Under the pieces are notes generated by a model, which saw only the letters and a program-made list of their open reading frames with translations, was not told the origin of the DNA and did not search any database. From NCBI GenBank assembly GCA_964587655.1, contig CAZPMT010000048.1:1-34738 (forward strand): 34,738 bases of DNA, written 5' to 3'. Both the position numbers and the translations under genes were made by a program. Positions 1 through 6,770 of the stretch are shown here, piece after piece. Source of the DNA: CAZPMT01 sp964587655 (GTDB lineage Bacteria > Hydrogenedentota > Hydrogenedentia > Hydrogenedentales > SLHB01). Position 1 is the stretch's first letter. Each line of letters opens with the position of its first letter.

Positions 1-87
1 GTGCACCAGGGGCGCGCCGCGTGCGAGATGAATCCTTACGTGCGGATTTTGGTCGCTCCGTATGTCTTCATAGACGACCTGGTTCAC
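1..87 (-). CDS. Start of an unknown protein, cut by the window edge
   Basis: A GTG codon at 87-85 overlaps the stop codon of the macro-domain gene as GTGA. The frame then stays open for 29 codons to the first base of the window. The visible peptide begins (M)NQVVYEDIRSDQNPHVR. I do not recognise the family. The GTGA overlap is a common arrangement for translationally coupled genes, so it may be a partner of the macro-domain protein. The sequence GTGGGAGC just before the GTG could act as a ribosome site but sits very close. A 29-codon open frame can occur by chance in GC-rich DNA, so confidence is low. Confidence 0.35.
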   Translation of the reverse strand, partial: MNQVVYEDIRSDQNPHVRIHLARGAPLVH

Positions 88-635
88 GCTCCCACATCCA
101 GCTCTGGCAGGCATTCAGTCAGCGCTCGCACAAAGGCCTCGTAGACATCCTGCGAGAATAGGACGAACCGGACCAGTTCGACGCCTTCGTGCGACTTCAG
201 GAAATCGCCCGTCGTTTTGACGGCGATGCGGGCCGCGTCCGGGATCGGATAGCCGTAGACGCCGCAGCTTATGGCGGGGAACGCAATCGTCTTTGCGCCC
301 TTCGCGACGGCCACTTCGAGGCTGCGCCGGTGGCAACTCGCCAGGAGTTCCGCCTCGCCGTGCTTCCCGTCCCGGTACACGGGACCTACGGTGTGTATCA
401 CATACTTCGCGGGAAGATTGCCGCCGGCCGTCGCTTTTGCGTCGCCGGTTTCGCAGCCACCGAGCGTCTTGCACTCGGCGAGGATCGCGGGTCCACCGGC
501 ACGGTGGATGGCTCCATCGACGCCGCCGCCGCCCAACAGGGTCTTGTTCGCAGCGTTGACGATGGCATCCACTTTCTCTTTCGTGATATCGCCTTTGGCG
601 ATCTCGATCACACCATGACCGATGCGTTGTTCCAT
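84..635 (-). CDS. Macro domain protein, probable ADP-ribose / O-acetyl-ADP-ribose hydrolase (MacroD type)
   Basis: This 183-residue single-domain protein has the full MacroD-type signature. VDAIVNAANKTLLGGGGVDG followed by AIHRAGG forms the catalytic loop, with the N-x6-GGVD-x4-H pattern. LPAKYVIHTVGPVY is the second conserved strand, and AFPAISCGVYGYP is the phosphate-binding loop 2. Family members cleave ADP-ribose from acidic residues or deacetylate O-acetyl-ADP-ribose in the cytosol. The start at 635 was chosen because GGAGGAG lies just upstream and the domain begins directly. The open frame continues upstream to 767, but that extension is translated repeat DNA (see the repeat at 672-827) and is not a real N-terminus. 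Its stop overlaps a possible downstream gene. Fold and family are secure; the exact substrate is not. Confidence 0.92.
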   Translation of the reverse strand: MEQRIGHGVIEIAKGDITKEKVDAIVNAANKTLLGGGGVDGAIHRAGGPAILAECKTLGGCETGDAKATAGGNLPAKYVIHTVGPVYRDGKHGEAELLASCHRRSLEVAVAKGAKTIAFPAISCGVYGYPIPDAARIAVKTTGDFLKSHEGVELVRFVLFSQDVYEAFVRALTECLPELDVGA

Positions 636-671
636 CGGAGTTCTCCTCCGCGTCTTGCGCAGCCCTGTAAA

Positions 672-827
672 CGCGACGAGGACGTCGCGGCCACGCAACG
701 TGGAAGCGGCGTCCTCGCCGCTTCTTTCGGACCCTGCGGACGCGACGGGGACGTCGCGTCTACGCAACGTGGAAGCGGCGTCTCGCCGCTTCTTGCATGG
801 CCCTGTGGACGCGACGGGGACGCCGCG
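672..827. repeat. REP-like tandem array, locus 1 (69-bp period, two hairpin types)
   Basis: Two kinds of short hairpin alternate. Type B is CGCGACG-AGGA-CGTCGCG at 672-689, repeated at 741-758 with loop GGGA and degenerately at 810-827. Type A is AAGCGGCG-TCCT-CGCCGCTT at 704-723, repeated at 773-791 with a 3-base loop. B-to-B and A-to-A distances are each 69 bp, so this is just over two tandem units. The array fills the gap between the macro-domain gene and the lipoprotein gene. The same element recurs at 5145-5270 and 17122-17208. The structure resembles REP/BIME elements, but no REP-associated transposase is present here. Confidence 0.85.
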
Positions 828-842
828 GATACAACCTTGGCG

Positions 843-1448
843 CTACTGCGCGACGTTGAAAACGACGTTCTGATCGAACTGGCCGCTCGGCGCGCGGATG
901 GATTGGGAGACTTCATATGTTCCGGGCGGGGTGTTCGCCGGGAAGTTGATCTCCTGGGTGCTTTCCCATGTTCCGTCCGTCCGCATGAAATCCCGAGAGG
1001 ACACCTGCTTGATGATCCGTCCGTTCTGTCTCAGGGTCCGCGTCTCGGTGATATTGATGCCGCTGGGCGGGGCGCCGAGCACGGCGTACTGCACGGAGGT
1101 CGTGACCGTGCCGCCCGGTCTGATAACACCCGGGCTGCAGGCGCCGTTTTCGCCGACGATCCTCACGCCTTGAGCCGGCGCGTAGTTGTATTGCGCGGCG
1201 GTCTGTTGGGCGTTGCGAACCTGGCGGGCCTTGATGTCGTGCACGATGATTCCCGCCAGGGCCCCGACCGCGGCCCCAATCAAGGCGCCCTCCAGGGCGT
1301 GTCCGGACTGGTGGCCGATGATGGCCCCCGCGCCGGCCCCGAGCGCGCCGCCAAGCCCGGCCGATTCGCCCATGGTCTGGCAGCCCATCACGACGAGCGC
1401 CGCGGACAGAAGCAATGCGACGCCTGCCATAAGGTTCTTCTTTGTCAT
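843..1448 (-). CDS. Glycine-zipper lipoprotein
   Basis: A 201-residue envelope protein. The N-terminus MTKKNLMAGVALLLSAALVV is followed by MGC, which fits a lipoprotein signal peptide with the lipidated Cys at about residue 22. Residues about 30-70 are a glycine-zipper membrane segment (repeated GxxxG such as GGALGAGAGAIIG and GALIGAAVGALAG), as in the SlyB/Pcp-like and YMGG families. The C-terminal ~110 residues form a beta-rich domain ending SGQFDQNVVFNVAQ, perhaps an Ig-like fold. The start at 1448 has a good ribosome site (GGAAAGGAGAAAGCG); the frame upstream of it has none. It lies in the same direction as the holA cluster but has its own predicted promoter. Its function is unknown; similar proteins are linked to envelope stability. 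Confidence 0.85.
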   Translation of the reverse strand: MTKKNLMAGVALLLSAALVVMGCQTMGESAGLGGALGAGAGAIIGHQSGHALEGALIGAAVGALAGIIVHDIKARQVRNAQQTAAQYNYAPAQGVRIVGENGACSPGVIRPGGTVTTSVQYAVLGAPPSGINITETRTLRQNGRIIKQVSSRDFMRTDGTWESTQEINFPANTPPGTYEVSQSIRAPSGQFDQNVVFNVAQ

Positions 1449-1531
1449 CGCTTTCTCCTTTCCAAAGTTTTTACGTGTCCCCTCAGGGAAGGTAACCCCG
1501 GAGACTCCGCATGAAACGCACGCACTTATTG

Positions 1532-1561
1532 AGTATACCCTTGCTCTCGAACCAAGTCCAA
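1532..1561 (-). promoter_or_regulatory. Predicted sigma70 promoter of the glycine-zipper lipoprotein gene
   Basis: On the minus strand TTGGAC (1561-1556) and TATACT (1537-1532) are separated by 18 bases. The predicted start near 1525 gives a leader of about 77 nt to the ATG at 1448. The -10 matches 5 of 6 consensus bases and the -35 only 3 of 6. Confidence 0.5.
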
Positions 1562-1613
1562 TATCAGCCATGCGGCTTTCCGGACATTTCAAACTGCATG
1601 AGGTAATGGAATG

Positions 1614-1634
1614 CAGAATTCAGAATACAGAATT
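1614..1634. repeat. Heptanucleotide tandem repeat (three copies of CAGAATW)
   Basis: Three adjacent 7-mers, CAGAATT, CAGAATA and CAGAATT, lie 10 bases beyond the stop of holA. A related 7-base periodicity occurs at 31955-31989. Such short heptamer runs are known from cyanobacteria (STRR sequences) and other repeat-rich genomes. Confidence 0.7.
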
Positions 1635-1644
1635 GCCGAATGCC

Positions 1645-2691
1645 TTATTCAGGTTCAAGTATGCTTTGGACTTCGGCGGTTTGTGCGCGGCGGACGGGGG
1701 CGGCGAGTTTGACGACAAGCAGCTCGATCGCGAGGGTGGTGTCGACGCCCGTCGAGCGGGTCATGAATTGGGTGTCGGTGCAGAGCATGAGTGCGTCGCG
1801 GAGTTTCTTGAAACCCAGCTTCTCGGCGAGGGGCGCGACTTTCTTCGCGACGAAGGAGCTTACAGGCGGGGGGCCGGATTCCGTAATGGCCACGGAATAG
1901 GCGCTTTTCAGCAGCCAGTTGATGGTCCCGATGATCTCGTCCTCATGCCGGCCCAGATCCAGGAGCTTTCGCAACGAGACAAGGGCCGCGCCGGGTTCGG
2001 ATCGCGCGATAGCGTCGGTGAGCGCCCAGATTTCTTCCTCGGCAACGTCGGCGCAGGCGGCGACAATGTCCTGCTCGCGGATGTTCTTCGCGTCGCCGAG
2101 GAAGTTGATGACGTTAGTCAGCGCGTTGTTAACGTCGCTCAAGTGCGTGCCGGCGCGGCGGACGATCTCCTGCACGGCGCCGGATTCGATGACTCTCCCG
2201 CGCGCCCGGACTTCCTCTCGTATCCAATCCGAGGCCTCGCGGTCGTTGAGTTCCGGACACTCGACGATCAGCGCGGTTTTTTCGCAGGCCCTGAAGAACT
2301 TCGTGCGTTTGTCGACGTGCGACGCGACCATGATGAGCACGGTCATATCGCAAGGCGATTCGAGATAGGCGAGCATGGCGTCCGCGCCGGATTCGTTGCT
2401 GAAACGTTCCGCGTTGCGCACGAGCACCACGCGGCGCTCGGCCAGGAAGGGAACGGTTTGGGCTTCGAGGACGATTTCGGCCGCCTTCGTCTCATCCGCG
2501 TAGAACGCGGAGTAGGCCAGGTCCTTCACGCTGGGATCCACGCACCGGGCGACCAGCCTTTCGACGGCCTGCTCCGCAAGGAATGGCTCAAAGGTCGCAT
2601 CGCGGGCCTTGAGGTTCTTGCCCGGACAGAAGAGGAGAACAGGCGGCGGCGGGATGGTCTCGACGGAGCGAAGGAGTTCTTGAACGTTCAC
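1645..2691 (-). CDS. holA: DNA polymerase III subunit delta
   Basis: A 348-residue protein matching the usual length (about 340) of the clamp-loader delta subunit, which opens the beta sliding clamp during replication. Recognisable features are the N-terminal P-loop-like fold without a true Walker A (PVLLFCPGKNLKARDATFE), the FLAERRVVLVRNAERF strand-helix element, the DKRTKFFRAC motif (DkRtkf is typical of HolA) and the C-terminal collar with LLDLGRHEDEIIGTINWLL. It starts 5 bases after the stop of lptE. The lptE-holA adjacency is also found in E. coli and other proteobacteria, which supports both calls. It is expected to be expressed with lptE and the BamD-like gene. Confidence 0.93.
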   Translation of the reverse strand: MNVQELLRSVETIPPPPVLLFCPGKNLKARDATFEPFLAEQAVERLVARCVDPSVKDLAYSAFYADETKAAEIVLEAQTVPFLAERRVVLVRNAERFSNESGADAMLAYLESPCDMTVLIMVASHVDKRTKFFRACEKTALIVECPELNDREASDWIREEVRARGRVIESGAVQEIVRRAGTHLSDVNNALTNVINFLGDAKNIREQDIVAACADVAEEEIWALTDAIARSEPGAALVSLRKLLDLGRHEDEIIGTINWLLKSAYSVAITESGPPPVSSFVAKKVAPLAEKLGFKKLRDALMLCTDTQFMTRSTGVDTTLAIELLVVKLAAPVRRAQTAEVQSILEPE

Positions 2692-2696
2692 GGCCG

Positions 2697-3278
2697 TTAC
2701 CAGGGCTCGATGGTTCGGTAAAAGATCTCGGAGGCGATCTGCTCGAGTGCTTCCGACGCGCCGCGATTCTCTTCCACGCTGGCGAAGGACCGAACGCTCG
2801 GCAGGAACGTCTCTGCATTGCCGCGGAGCCGGTCCGAGGAGGGTCCGGCGCCCCGCGTGTAGAAGAGGGTTTCGTTGGTCAGGCGCGGCTCCTCCCAGAG
2901 GGTCTTTCCGGCAAGCTGATCCTTGACGCGCACTTGAACCGTGACCTTGCTAAGGAACTGAGTGACCTCGTCGTTCTCATCATAGGTCATCCCTTCCAGG
3001 TTGTAGTCCCGAATCACGCCTTCGACGAGCAGATCGGCCCCTTCGGCGGAGGCTTGCGAAGCGGGGACGACCTGGAGACGGCCATCCGCGATAAACTTGC
3101 GGATCACCGCGTTAGTGAGGGCGGCCTGGAGATCGTATTCATGGCTTTCGTTGCGGAACGCGGGGACGGCGATGGTCCGGAACTTGGGGTCGAGGGAACT
3201 GCGCGTCGTATAGCCGCACCCTATTAAGGCCACGGCCAGAAAAACGCAAGCTGCGCAAATTCGTCCCTTTGACTTCAT
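2697..3278 (-). CDS. lptE: LPS assembly lipoprotein LptE
   Basis: A 193-residue lipoprotein. The signal sequence MKSKGRICAACVFLAVALIG ends in lipobox LIG-C, giving a lipidated Cys at about residue 21 followed by GYTTRSSL, the G-Y start typical of LptE/RlpB. The sequence KFRTIAVPAFRNESHEYDLQ then matches the conserved first strand and helix (AVP.F.N.S...LE..LT.A), and later EEPRLTNETLFYTRGAG fits the family. LptE plugs and supports LptD in inserting LPS in the outer membrane, so it implies an LPS-bearing diderm. Its ATG overlaps the stop of the BamD-like gene as ATGA, indicating translational coupling. The longer upstream frame to 3350 is rejected because it overlaps that gene and precedes the signal peptide. 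Confidence 0.9.
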   Translation of the reverse strand: MKSKGRICAACVFLAVALIGCGYTTRSSLDPKFRTIAVPAFRNESHEYDLQAALTNAVIRKFIADGRLQVVPASQASAEGADLLVEGVIRDYNLEGMTYDENDEVTQFLSKVTVQVRVKDQLAGKTLWEEPRLTNETLFYTRGAGPSSDRLRGNAETFLPSVRSFASVEENRGASEALEQIASEIFYRTIEPW

Positions 3279-4282
3279 GACGGTTTCTGGGTTGATCGAA
3301 GGGCCTTGTCGGCGGCGGTCAATTCCGGCGCGGGATTGCCGGCCAGCCACTTCTGGGCCTTCTCCGCGCTGCCGGTGTCGCCGAACGTCTCGGCCACCAA
3401 CTTATAGTAGATGCGGGCCGCGTCAAAGTCGCGGCGCTTCGCGTAGAACTGCGCCGTCTTTACGCGTTGGGCGGCAATGGAGTCGCGCATCTCTTTGCGC
3501 TTCTCGTCGAGGGCGGCGCCCCGTTCGTCTTGCGGGAAACGACGCTCGAAATCGTCGATTGCGCTCACGGCGAGTTGGCTTGGAGATTGATCGTATTCGG
3601 GCGGCCTCGCGGCCTCGTAGTAGCACATGGCCAGGGCGTAGGTGGCATCGTCCACCCAATCGCTCGATGCGTAGTCTTCGATTACGCGACGGTACTCGAA
3701 AGCCGCCTCCGTGTATTCCTTGCGCGTTTGGCGGCACAGGCCGACTTTGTACTGGGCCTCGGCCGCGGCCTTCGTGAACGGCTGGTTGTTGATCACCATC
3801 GAGTAGACTTCAATGGCGCTCTTGAAGGGCTTCTTCCGGAAGACCCGGAATCTCTTCTTCATCTTCGCCTTGCCCTGTTCATAGAGCTTGTCGCCAATCT
3901 CGTACTGTTTCTTTATGACTTCGTCGTAAAGGGACGTGTTGGGAAACCCGGTTACGACTTGCTGAAACTCCTTGGCGGCATCGAGCAACTTCCCCTGCGC
4001 CATGCAGATCTCGCCGCGGAGGAACTGGTTTTGGTCGGATAGGGGGCTGTCGCCGTAGAAGTTCTTGAACTTGACGGTTTCCTGCATCGCGTCCTTGTAG
4101 TTCCCACTGAGCATCTTACTCCGCGCGAATTCGATTTGGAGTTCCGCGGTCTCCTTAGGAAGCCTCTTGATATTTACAAAACGTCCCGTCTGCGGCGTCC
4201 ACGTCCATTGGGCGTAGGCGAGCATCGGCACAAAACACAGTGCCGCGGCGATGATGGCCACGCGACCTATCCGTTTCTGCAT
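3275..4282 (-). CDS. BamD/YfiO-like outer membrane assembly factor (TPR protein)
   Basis: A 335-residue secreted TPR protein. Repeats run from about residue 45 to the end, with BamD-like helices such as YDQSPSQLAVSAIDDFERRF, and sections AKFYAKRRDFDAARIYYKLV-like near the C-terminus. In the Bam complex BamD binds BamA on the periplasmic side during beta-barrel insertion. The signal peptide ends MLAYA-QW, a signal peptidase I site; no lipobox Cys is visible, although classical BamD is a lipoprotein. The protein is also longer than E. coli BamD (about 245). The start at 4282 is preferred because GGAGG lies 7 bases upstream; the ATG at 4288 is only 1 base from it. It leads a cluster with lptE and holA. 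Confidence 0.82.
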   Translation of the reverse strand: MQKRIGRVAIIAAALCFVPMLAYAQWTWTPQTGRFVNIKRLPKETAELQIEFARSKMLSGNYKDAMQETVKFKNFYGDSPLSDQNQFLRGEICMAQGKLLDAAKEFQQVVTGFPNTSLYDEVIKKQYEIGDKLYEQGKAKMKKRFRVFRKKPFKSAIEVYSMVINNQPFTKAAAEAQYKVGLCRQTRKEYTEAAFEYRRVIEDYASSDWVDDATYALAMCYYEAARPPEYDQSPSQLAVSAIDDFERRFPQDERGAALDEKRKEMRDSIAAQRVKTAQFYAKRRDFDAARIYYKLVAETFGDTGSAEKAQKWLAGNPAPELTAADKALRSTQKPS

Positions 4283-4369
4283 TGTCATGCCTCCACAGGT
4301 TGTAATGAGGCTGGGCCTCGGGCATTCAGAAACACCTGCCTCACCGGCCTGCCCTTTGCGCTGCGCACA

Positions 4370-4399
4370 ATACTAACAAGACCCACGAGCAGATCGCAA
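4370..4399 (-). promoter_or_regulatory. Predicted promoter of the bamD-like/lptE/holA cluster
   Basis: On the minus strand TTGCGA (4399-4394) and TAGTAT (4375-4370) have an 18-base spacer, each matching 4 of 6 consensus bases. The start would lie near 4363, about 80 nt before the first gene. No other candidate is clear in the 140-base gap. Confidence 0.4.
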
Positions 4400-4429
4400 G
4401 ACCACGGCATTCTTGCCGGGCCAGGCCGG

Positions 4430-5044
4430 CTATGGCTGTACGGTGATCTTGACTTGTGCCGTGAGCGGGGCGGCGGGCCCGCCCTCGGTCGTCTTCATAA
4501 CGGGATTTCCGCCGGTATTGAAAGCCGCGACATTGACGGCGTGTTCGCCCGGGGCCGTTTGCGGGGCAACAGTCAGCGTAGCGGACCAGATTCCGTCGCC
4601 AGCCGCGGCATCGCCTTGCGTGCCGTTATCATAGAGCTCGGTCGATCCCGGTGTTCCATCCACGGTAGCCGCAACCGTGTCGACCACATGGTCCGGGTCG
4701 CTTACCTTTACGGTCAATAGGACGTTCCCGCCCGGCTTGACGGCCGCGGGGTCGGCCTTTGCGTCCAAGAGCTCTAAAGTCGGTTTCGGAGGAGGAGGCG
4801 GGGCGACCGGTTCAGGTTCGGTGGTGGTAGTGGCTACGCTCGTGATCGTCACCTTGTACGGCCCCTCAGACGGAGCGGAGGCCGAGCCTATACCGAGATC
4901 TTTGAGGTGCTGAAGCAGGGCCACGATATCTTCGATCGGACCATTGATGGTAACTGAGACGGACATTTCGCCGAAGGCGTGCGCGGTGAGGAAAAGTGCG
5001 GCGAACGCGACGGTGAGTGCCAACCTGCACGGGCTGTTCTTCAT
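4430..5044 (-). CDS. Secreted protein with C-terminal Ig-like (choice-of-anchor X-type) domain
   Basis: A 204-residue exported protein. MKNSPCRLALTVAFAALFLT plus AHAFG is a signal peptide. After a short N-terminal segment (VSVTINGPIEDIVALLQHLK) comes a low-complexity hinge, TTTTEPEPVAPPPPPKP. Residues about 100-200 form a beta-sandwich with TELYDNGTQGDAAAGDGIWS, the D-x-G...GD..AGDGIW signature seen in bacterial Ig-like and choice-of-anchor X domains. The start was placed by GGAAAGGAGGACGT directly upstream. The Pro-rich hinge suggests the two halves are spatially separated, perhaps across peptidoglycan. The binding partner is unknown. It lies upstream of the BamD-like gene on the same strand, but that gene has a candidate promoter of its own within this gap. 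Confidence 0.8.
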   Translation of the reverse strand: MKNSPCRLALTVAFAALFLTAHAFGEMSVSVTINGPIEDIVALLQHLKDLGIGSASAPSEGPYKVTITSVATTTTEPEPVAPPPPPKPTLELLDAKADPAAVKPGGNVLLTVKVSDPDHVVDTVAATVDGTPGSTELYDNGTQGDAAAGDGIWSATLTVAPQTAPGEHAVNVAAFNTGGNPVMKTTEGGPAAPLTAQVKITVQP

Positions 5045-5144
5045 ACGTCCTCCTTTCCGCAAAAGGGACTCGTCCACGCATTCAGGATATACTGTTGTCC
5101 CGCGGAATGCAACGGTCTAGAACGGCAGCGCACGAACCCTGTGG

Positions 5145-5270
5145 AAGCGGCGTCCTCGCCGCTTCTTGAACGGCCCCGTGAACGCGACGAGGACGTCGCG
5201 GCCACACAACGTGGAAGCGGCGTCCTCGCCGCTTCTTGCGCGGCCCTGTGAGCGCGACGGGGACGTCGCG
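5145..5270. repeat. REP-like tandem array, locus 2 (70-bp period)
   Basis: Type A hairpins lie at 5145-5164 and 5215-5234, and type B hairpins at 5183-5200 and 5253-5270. Both types recur at 70 bp. The array occupies the middle of the 433-base region 5045-5477, between the divergently transcribed secreted-protein gene and purA. The rest of that region holds the purA promoter and leader; I see no gene in it. Confidence 0.85.
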
Positions 5271-5370
5271 GCCACAACTCTGGAGCCACCCTCGGCGCAC
5301 GAGCACACGCCCTCAAGCGGTCCATTCGGGCCATATTAACGTTGCTTATGATTATCATAAAAATAATCAA

Positions 5371-5400
5371 TTGGACTAATAGCATGGACCGGGTTATTCT
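5371..5400 (+). promoter_or_regulatory. Predicted sigma70 promoter of purA
   Basis: TTGGAC (5371-5376) and TATTCT (5395-5400) are separated by 18 bases, inside an AT-rich patch that stands out from the GC-rich surroundings. Transcription would start near 5407, giving a leader of about 70 nt that contains the hairpin at 5438-5456. Confidence 0.45.
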
Positions 5401-5437
5401 CGAACCGCAAAAGGCGAAGAAATGGTTTGGCCTATAG

Positions 5438-5456
5438 CCCACGCGCGCCGCGTGGG
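5438..5456 (+). promoter_or_regulatory. Perfect hairpin in the purA leader
   Basis: CCCACGCG, a 3-base loop, then CGCGTGGG form an 8-bp GC-rich stem. It ends 10 bases before the ribosome site (GAAAGGAG) of purA. No U-run follows it, so it is not an intrinsic terminator. It may modulate translation or stabilise the 5' end; this is inference. Confidence 0.45.
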
Positions 5457-5477
5457 AATCCGAGAAAGGAGAAAACA

Positions 5478-6755
5478 ATGTCCGTGAAAGCTGTTGTGGG
5501 TGCAAACTGGGGGGACGAAGGGAAAGGCAAGTTTACCGATCTGCTTGCGGGCGAGGCGGACTTCGTCGTTCGCTTTCAGGGCGGGCGCAACGCGGGCCAT
5601 ACGATCATCAACTCGTACGGGAAATTTGCGCTGCACTTGCTGCCTTCAGGCGTGTTCTATCCCGACGTGGTTAACGTGCTCGGCCCGGGCGTGGCGGTTG
5701 ATGTTCCGGCCTTCCTCGAAGAACTGAAGACGCTCGTCGCGCGCGGCGTCCCCGCGCCCAAACTGCGCGTGTCCGAACGCGCGCAGGTGGTCATGCCCTA
5801 TCACGTTCTGTTCGACGCGTGTGAAGAAGAACGATTGGGCAGTGCCCAATTCGGTTCGACGCGGTGCGGCATCGCGCCGTTCTATGCGGACAAATGCCTG
5901 AAGCTCGGCATCCAGGTCGCCGACTTGTATTGCGAGCGGCGTCTCCGCGAGCGGATCGAGAGATCTCTCGAATCGAAAAACGTGCTCCTCGAGCATCTGT
6001 ACGGTAAGCCGCCCATCGCCGCGGACGAAATCGCGTCGGCCCTGATCGCCGCAGGGAAGGAACTGCGCCCGTTTGTGTGCGACACGACAGCGTTGCTGCA
6101 CCGGGCAGCCGCCGAGGGCCGCCGCATTCTCCTCGAGGGCCAACTGGGAGCGTTGCGCGATCCGGATCACGGCATCTACCCGCACTCGACCTCTTCCTCG
6201 CCGCTGGCGGGATTCGCCGCCGTGGGCGCGGGGCTGCCGCCGTACGCGATCCAAACCATCACGGCGGTGACGAAGGCCTACTCGAGCTGTGTCGGCGCTG
6301 GACCGTTCGTCACCGAGCTGCACGGCGAAGAGGCCGTCACTCTGAGAAACCGCGGCGGCGACGCGGGCGAATACGGCGCGACGACAGGCCGCCCGAGACG
6401 CATGGGGTGGTTCGACGCAGTGGCCACTCGCTACGGGTGCAGGATACAAGGCGCCACGGAAGTTGCGTTGGGGCTCCTCGACGTGTTGGGCTATCGCGAC
6501 GAGATCCCAATCTGCACCTCGTACGAGATCGGGGGAGAACGAACGGACCAATTCCCGACTTCCGCGGCACTGGAAGGCGCAACGCCGATATACGAAATCG
6601 CGCGCGGCTGGAAATGCGACATATCGGGCGTCCGCTCGTGGGACGCGCTGCCTCGCGAAGCGCAACGCTACGTCGAGCGGATCGAGGAATTGCTCGAGGT
6701 CCCCATCCGATGGGTTTCGGTGGGACCGCAACGCGACAGCGTAATCCGGCGCTGA
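5478..6755 (+). CDS. purA: Adenylosuccinate synthetase
   Basis: A 425-residue protein of the expected length (about 430). It condenses IMP and aspartate using GTP in the first committed step of AMP synthesis, in the cytosol. Signatures are VGANWGDEGKGKFTD at the N-terminus (the P-loop-like GDEGKGK with its catalytic Asp), QGGRNAGHTII (catalytic His in the NAGHT loop), the substrate-binding TRCGIAPFYADK segment, and GEYGATTGRPRRMGWFD (the conserved TTGRPRR-GWFD region). The start at 5478 follows GAAAGGAGAAAACA; the frame opens earlier at 5427 without a ribosome site. The gene stands alone on its strand and converges on the oxidoreductase gene, with only 15 bases between stops and no clear terminator. 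Confidence 0.97.
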   Translation: MSVKAVVGANWGDEGKGKFTDLLAGEADFVVRFQGGRNAGHTIINSYGKFALHLLPSGVFYPDVVNVLGPGVAVDVPAFLEELKTLVARGVPAPKLRVSERAQVVMPYHVLFDACEEERLGSAQFGSTRCGIAPFYADKCLKLGIQVADLYCERRLRERIERSLESKNVLLEHLYGKPPIAADEIASALIAAGKELRPFVCDTTALLHRAAAEGRRILLEGQLGALRDPDHGIYPHSTSSSPLAGFAAVGAGLPPYAIQTITAVTKAYSSCVGAGPFVTELHGEEAVTLRNRGGDAGEYGATTGRPRRMGWFDAVATRYGCRIQGATEVALGLLDVLGYRDEIPICTSYEIGGERTDQFPTSAALEGATPIYEIARGWKCDISGVRSWDALPREAQRYVERIEELLEVPIRWVSVGPQRDSVIRR

Positions 6756-6770
6756 CGCTACGTCGTACTT

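Noticed and set aside
84..635. DarTG toxin-antitoxin system
   Set aside because: DarT usually lies upstream of DarG, and no ADP-ribosyltransferase is visible on either side within the window. The macro domain is of the MacroD type.
636..767. N-terminal extension of the macro-domain frame
   Set aside because: The extra 44 residues are translated hairpin repeat (GEDAAST-like peptides that also arise at 5.2 kb), and GGAGGAG marks the start at 635.
189..1514. A 441-codon open frame on the plus strand across the macro-domain and lipoprotein genes
   Set aside because: It runs antisense through two well-supported genes and the repeat array. Its product is Arg/Gly-rich with no recognisable domain. 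Long antisense frames are common in GC-rich DNA.
5400..5477. Purine or ZTP riboswitch in the purA leader
   Set aside because: The leader is about 70 nt with a single hairpin and none of the conserved junction sequences of those riboswitch classes.
6756..6770. Terminator between purA and the converging oxidoreductase gene
   Set aside because: Only 15 bases separate the stops and no hairpin is visible.
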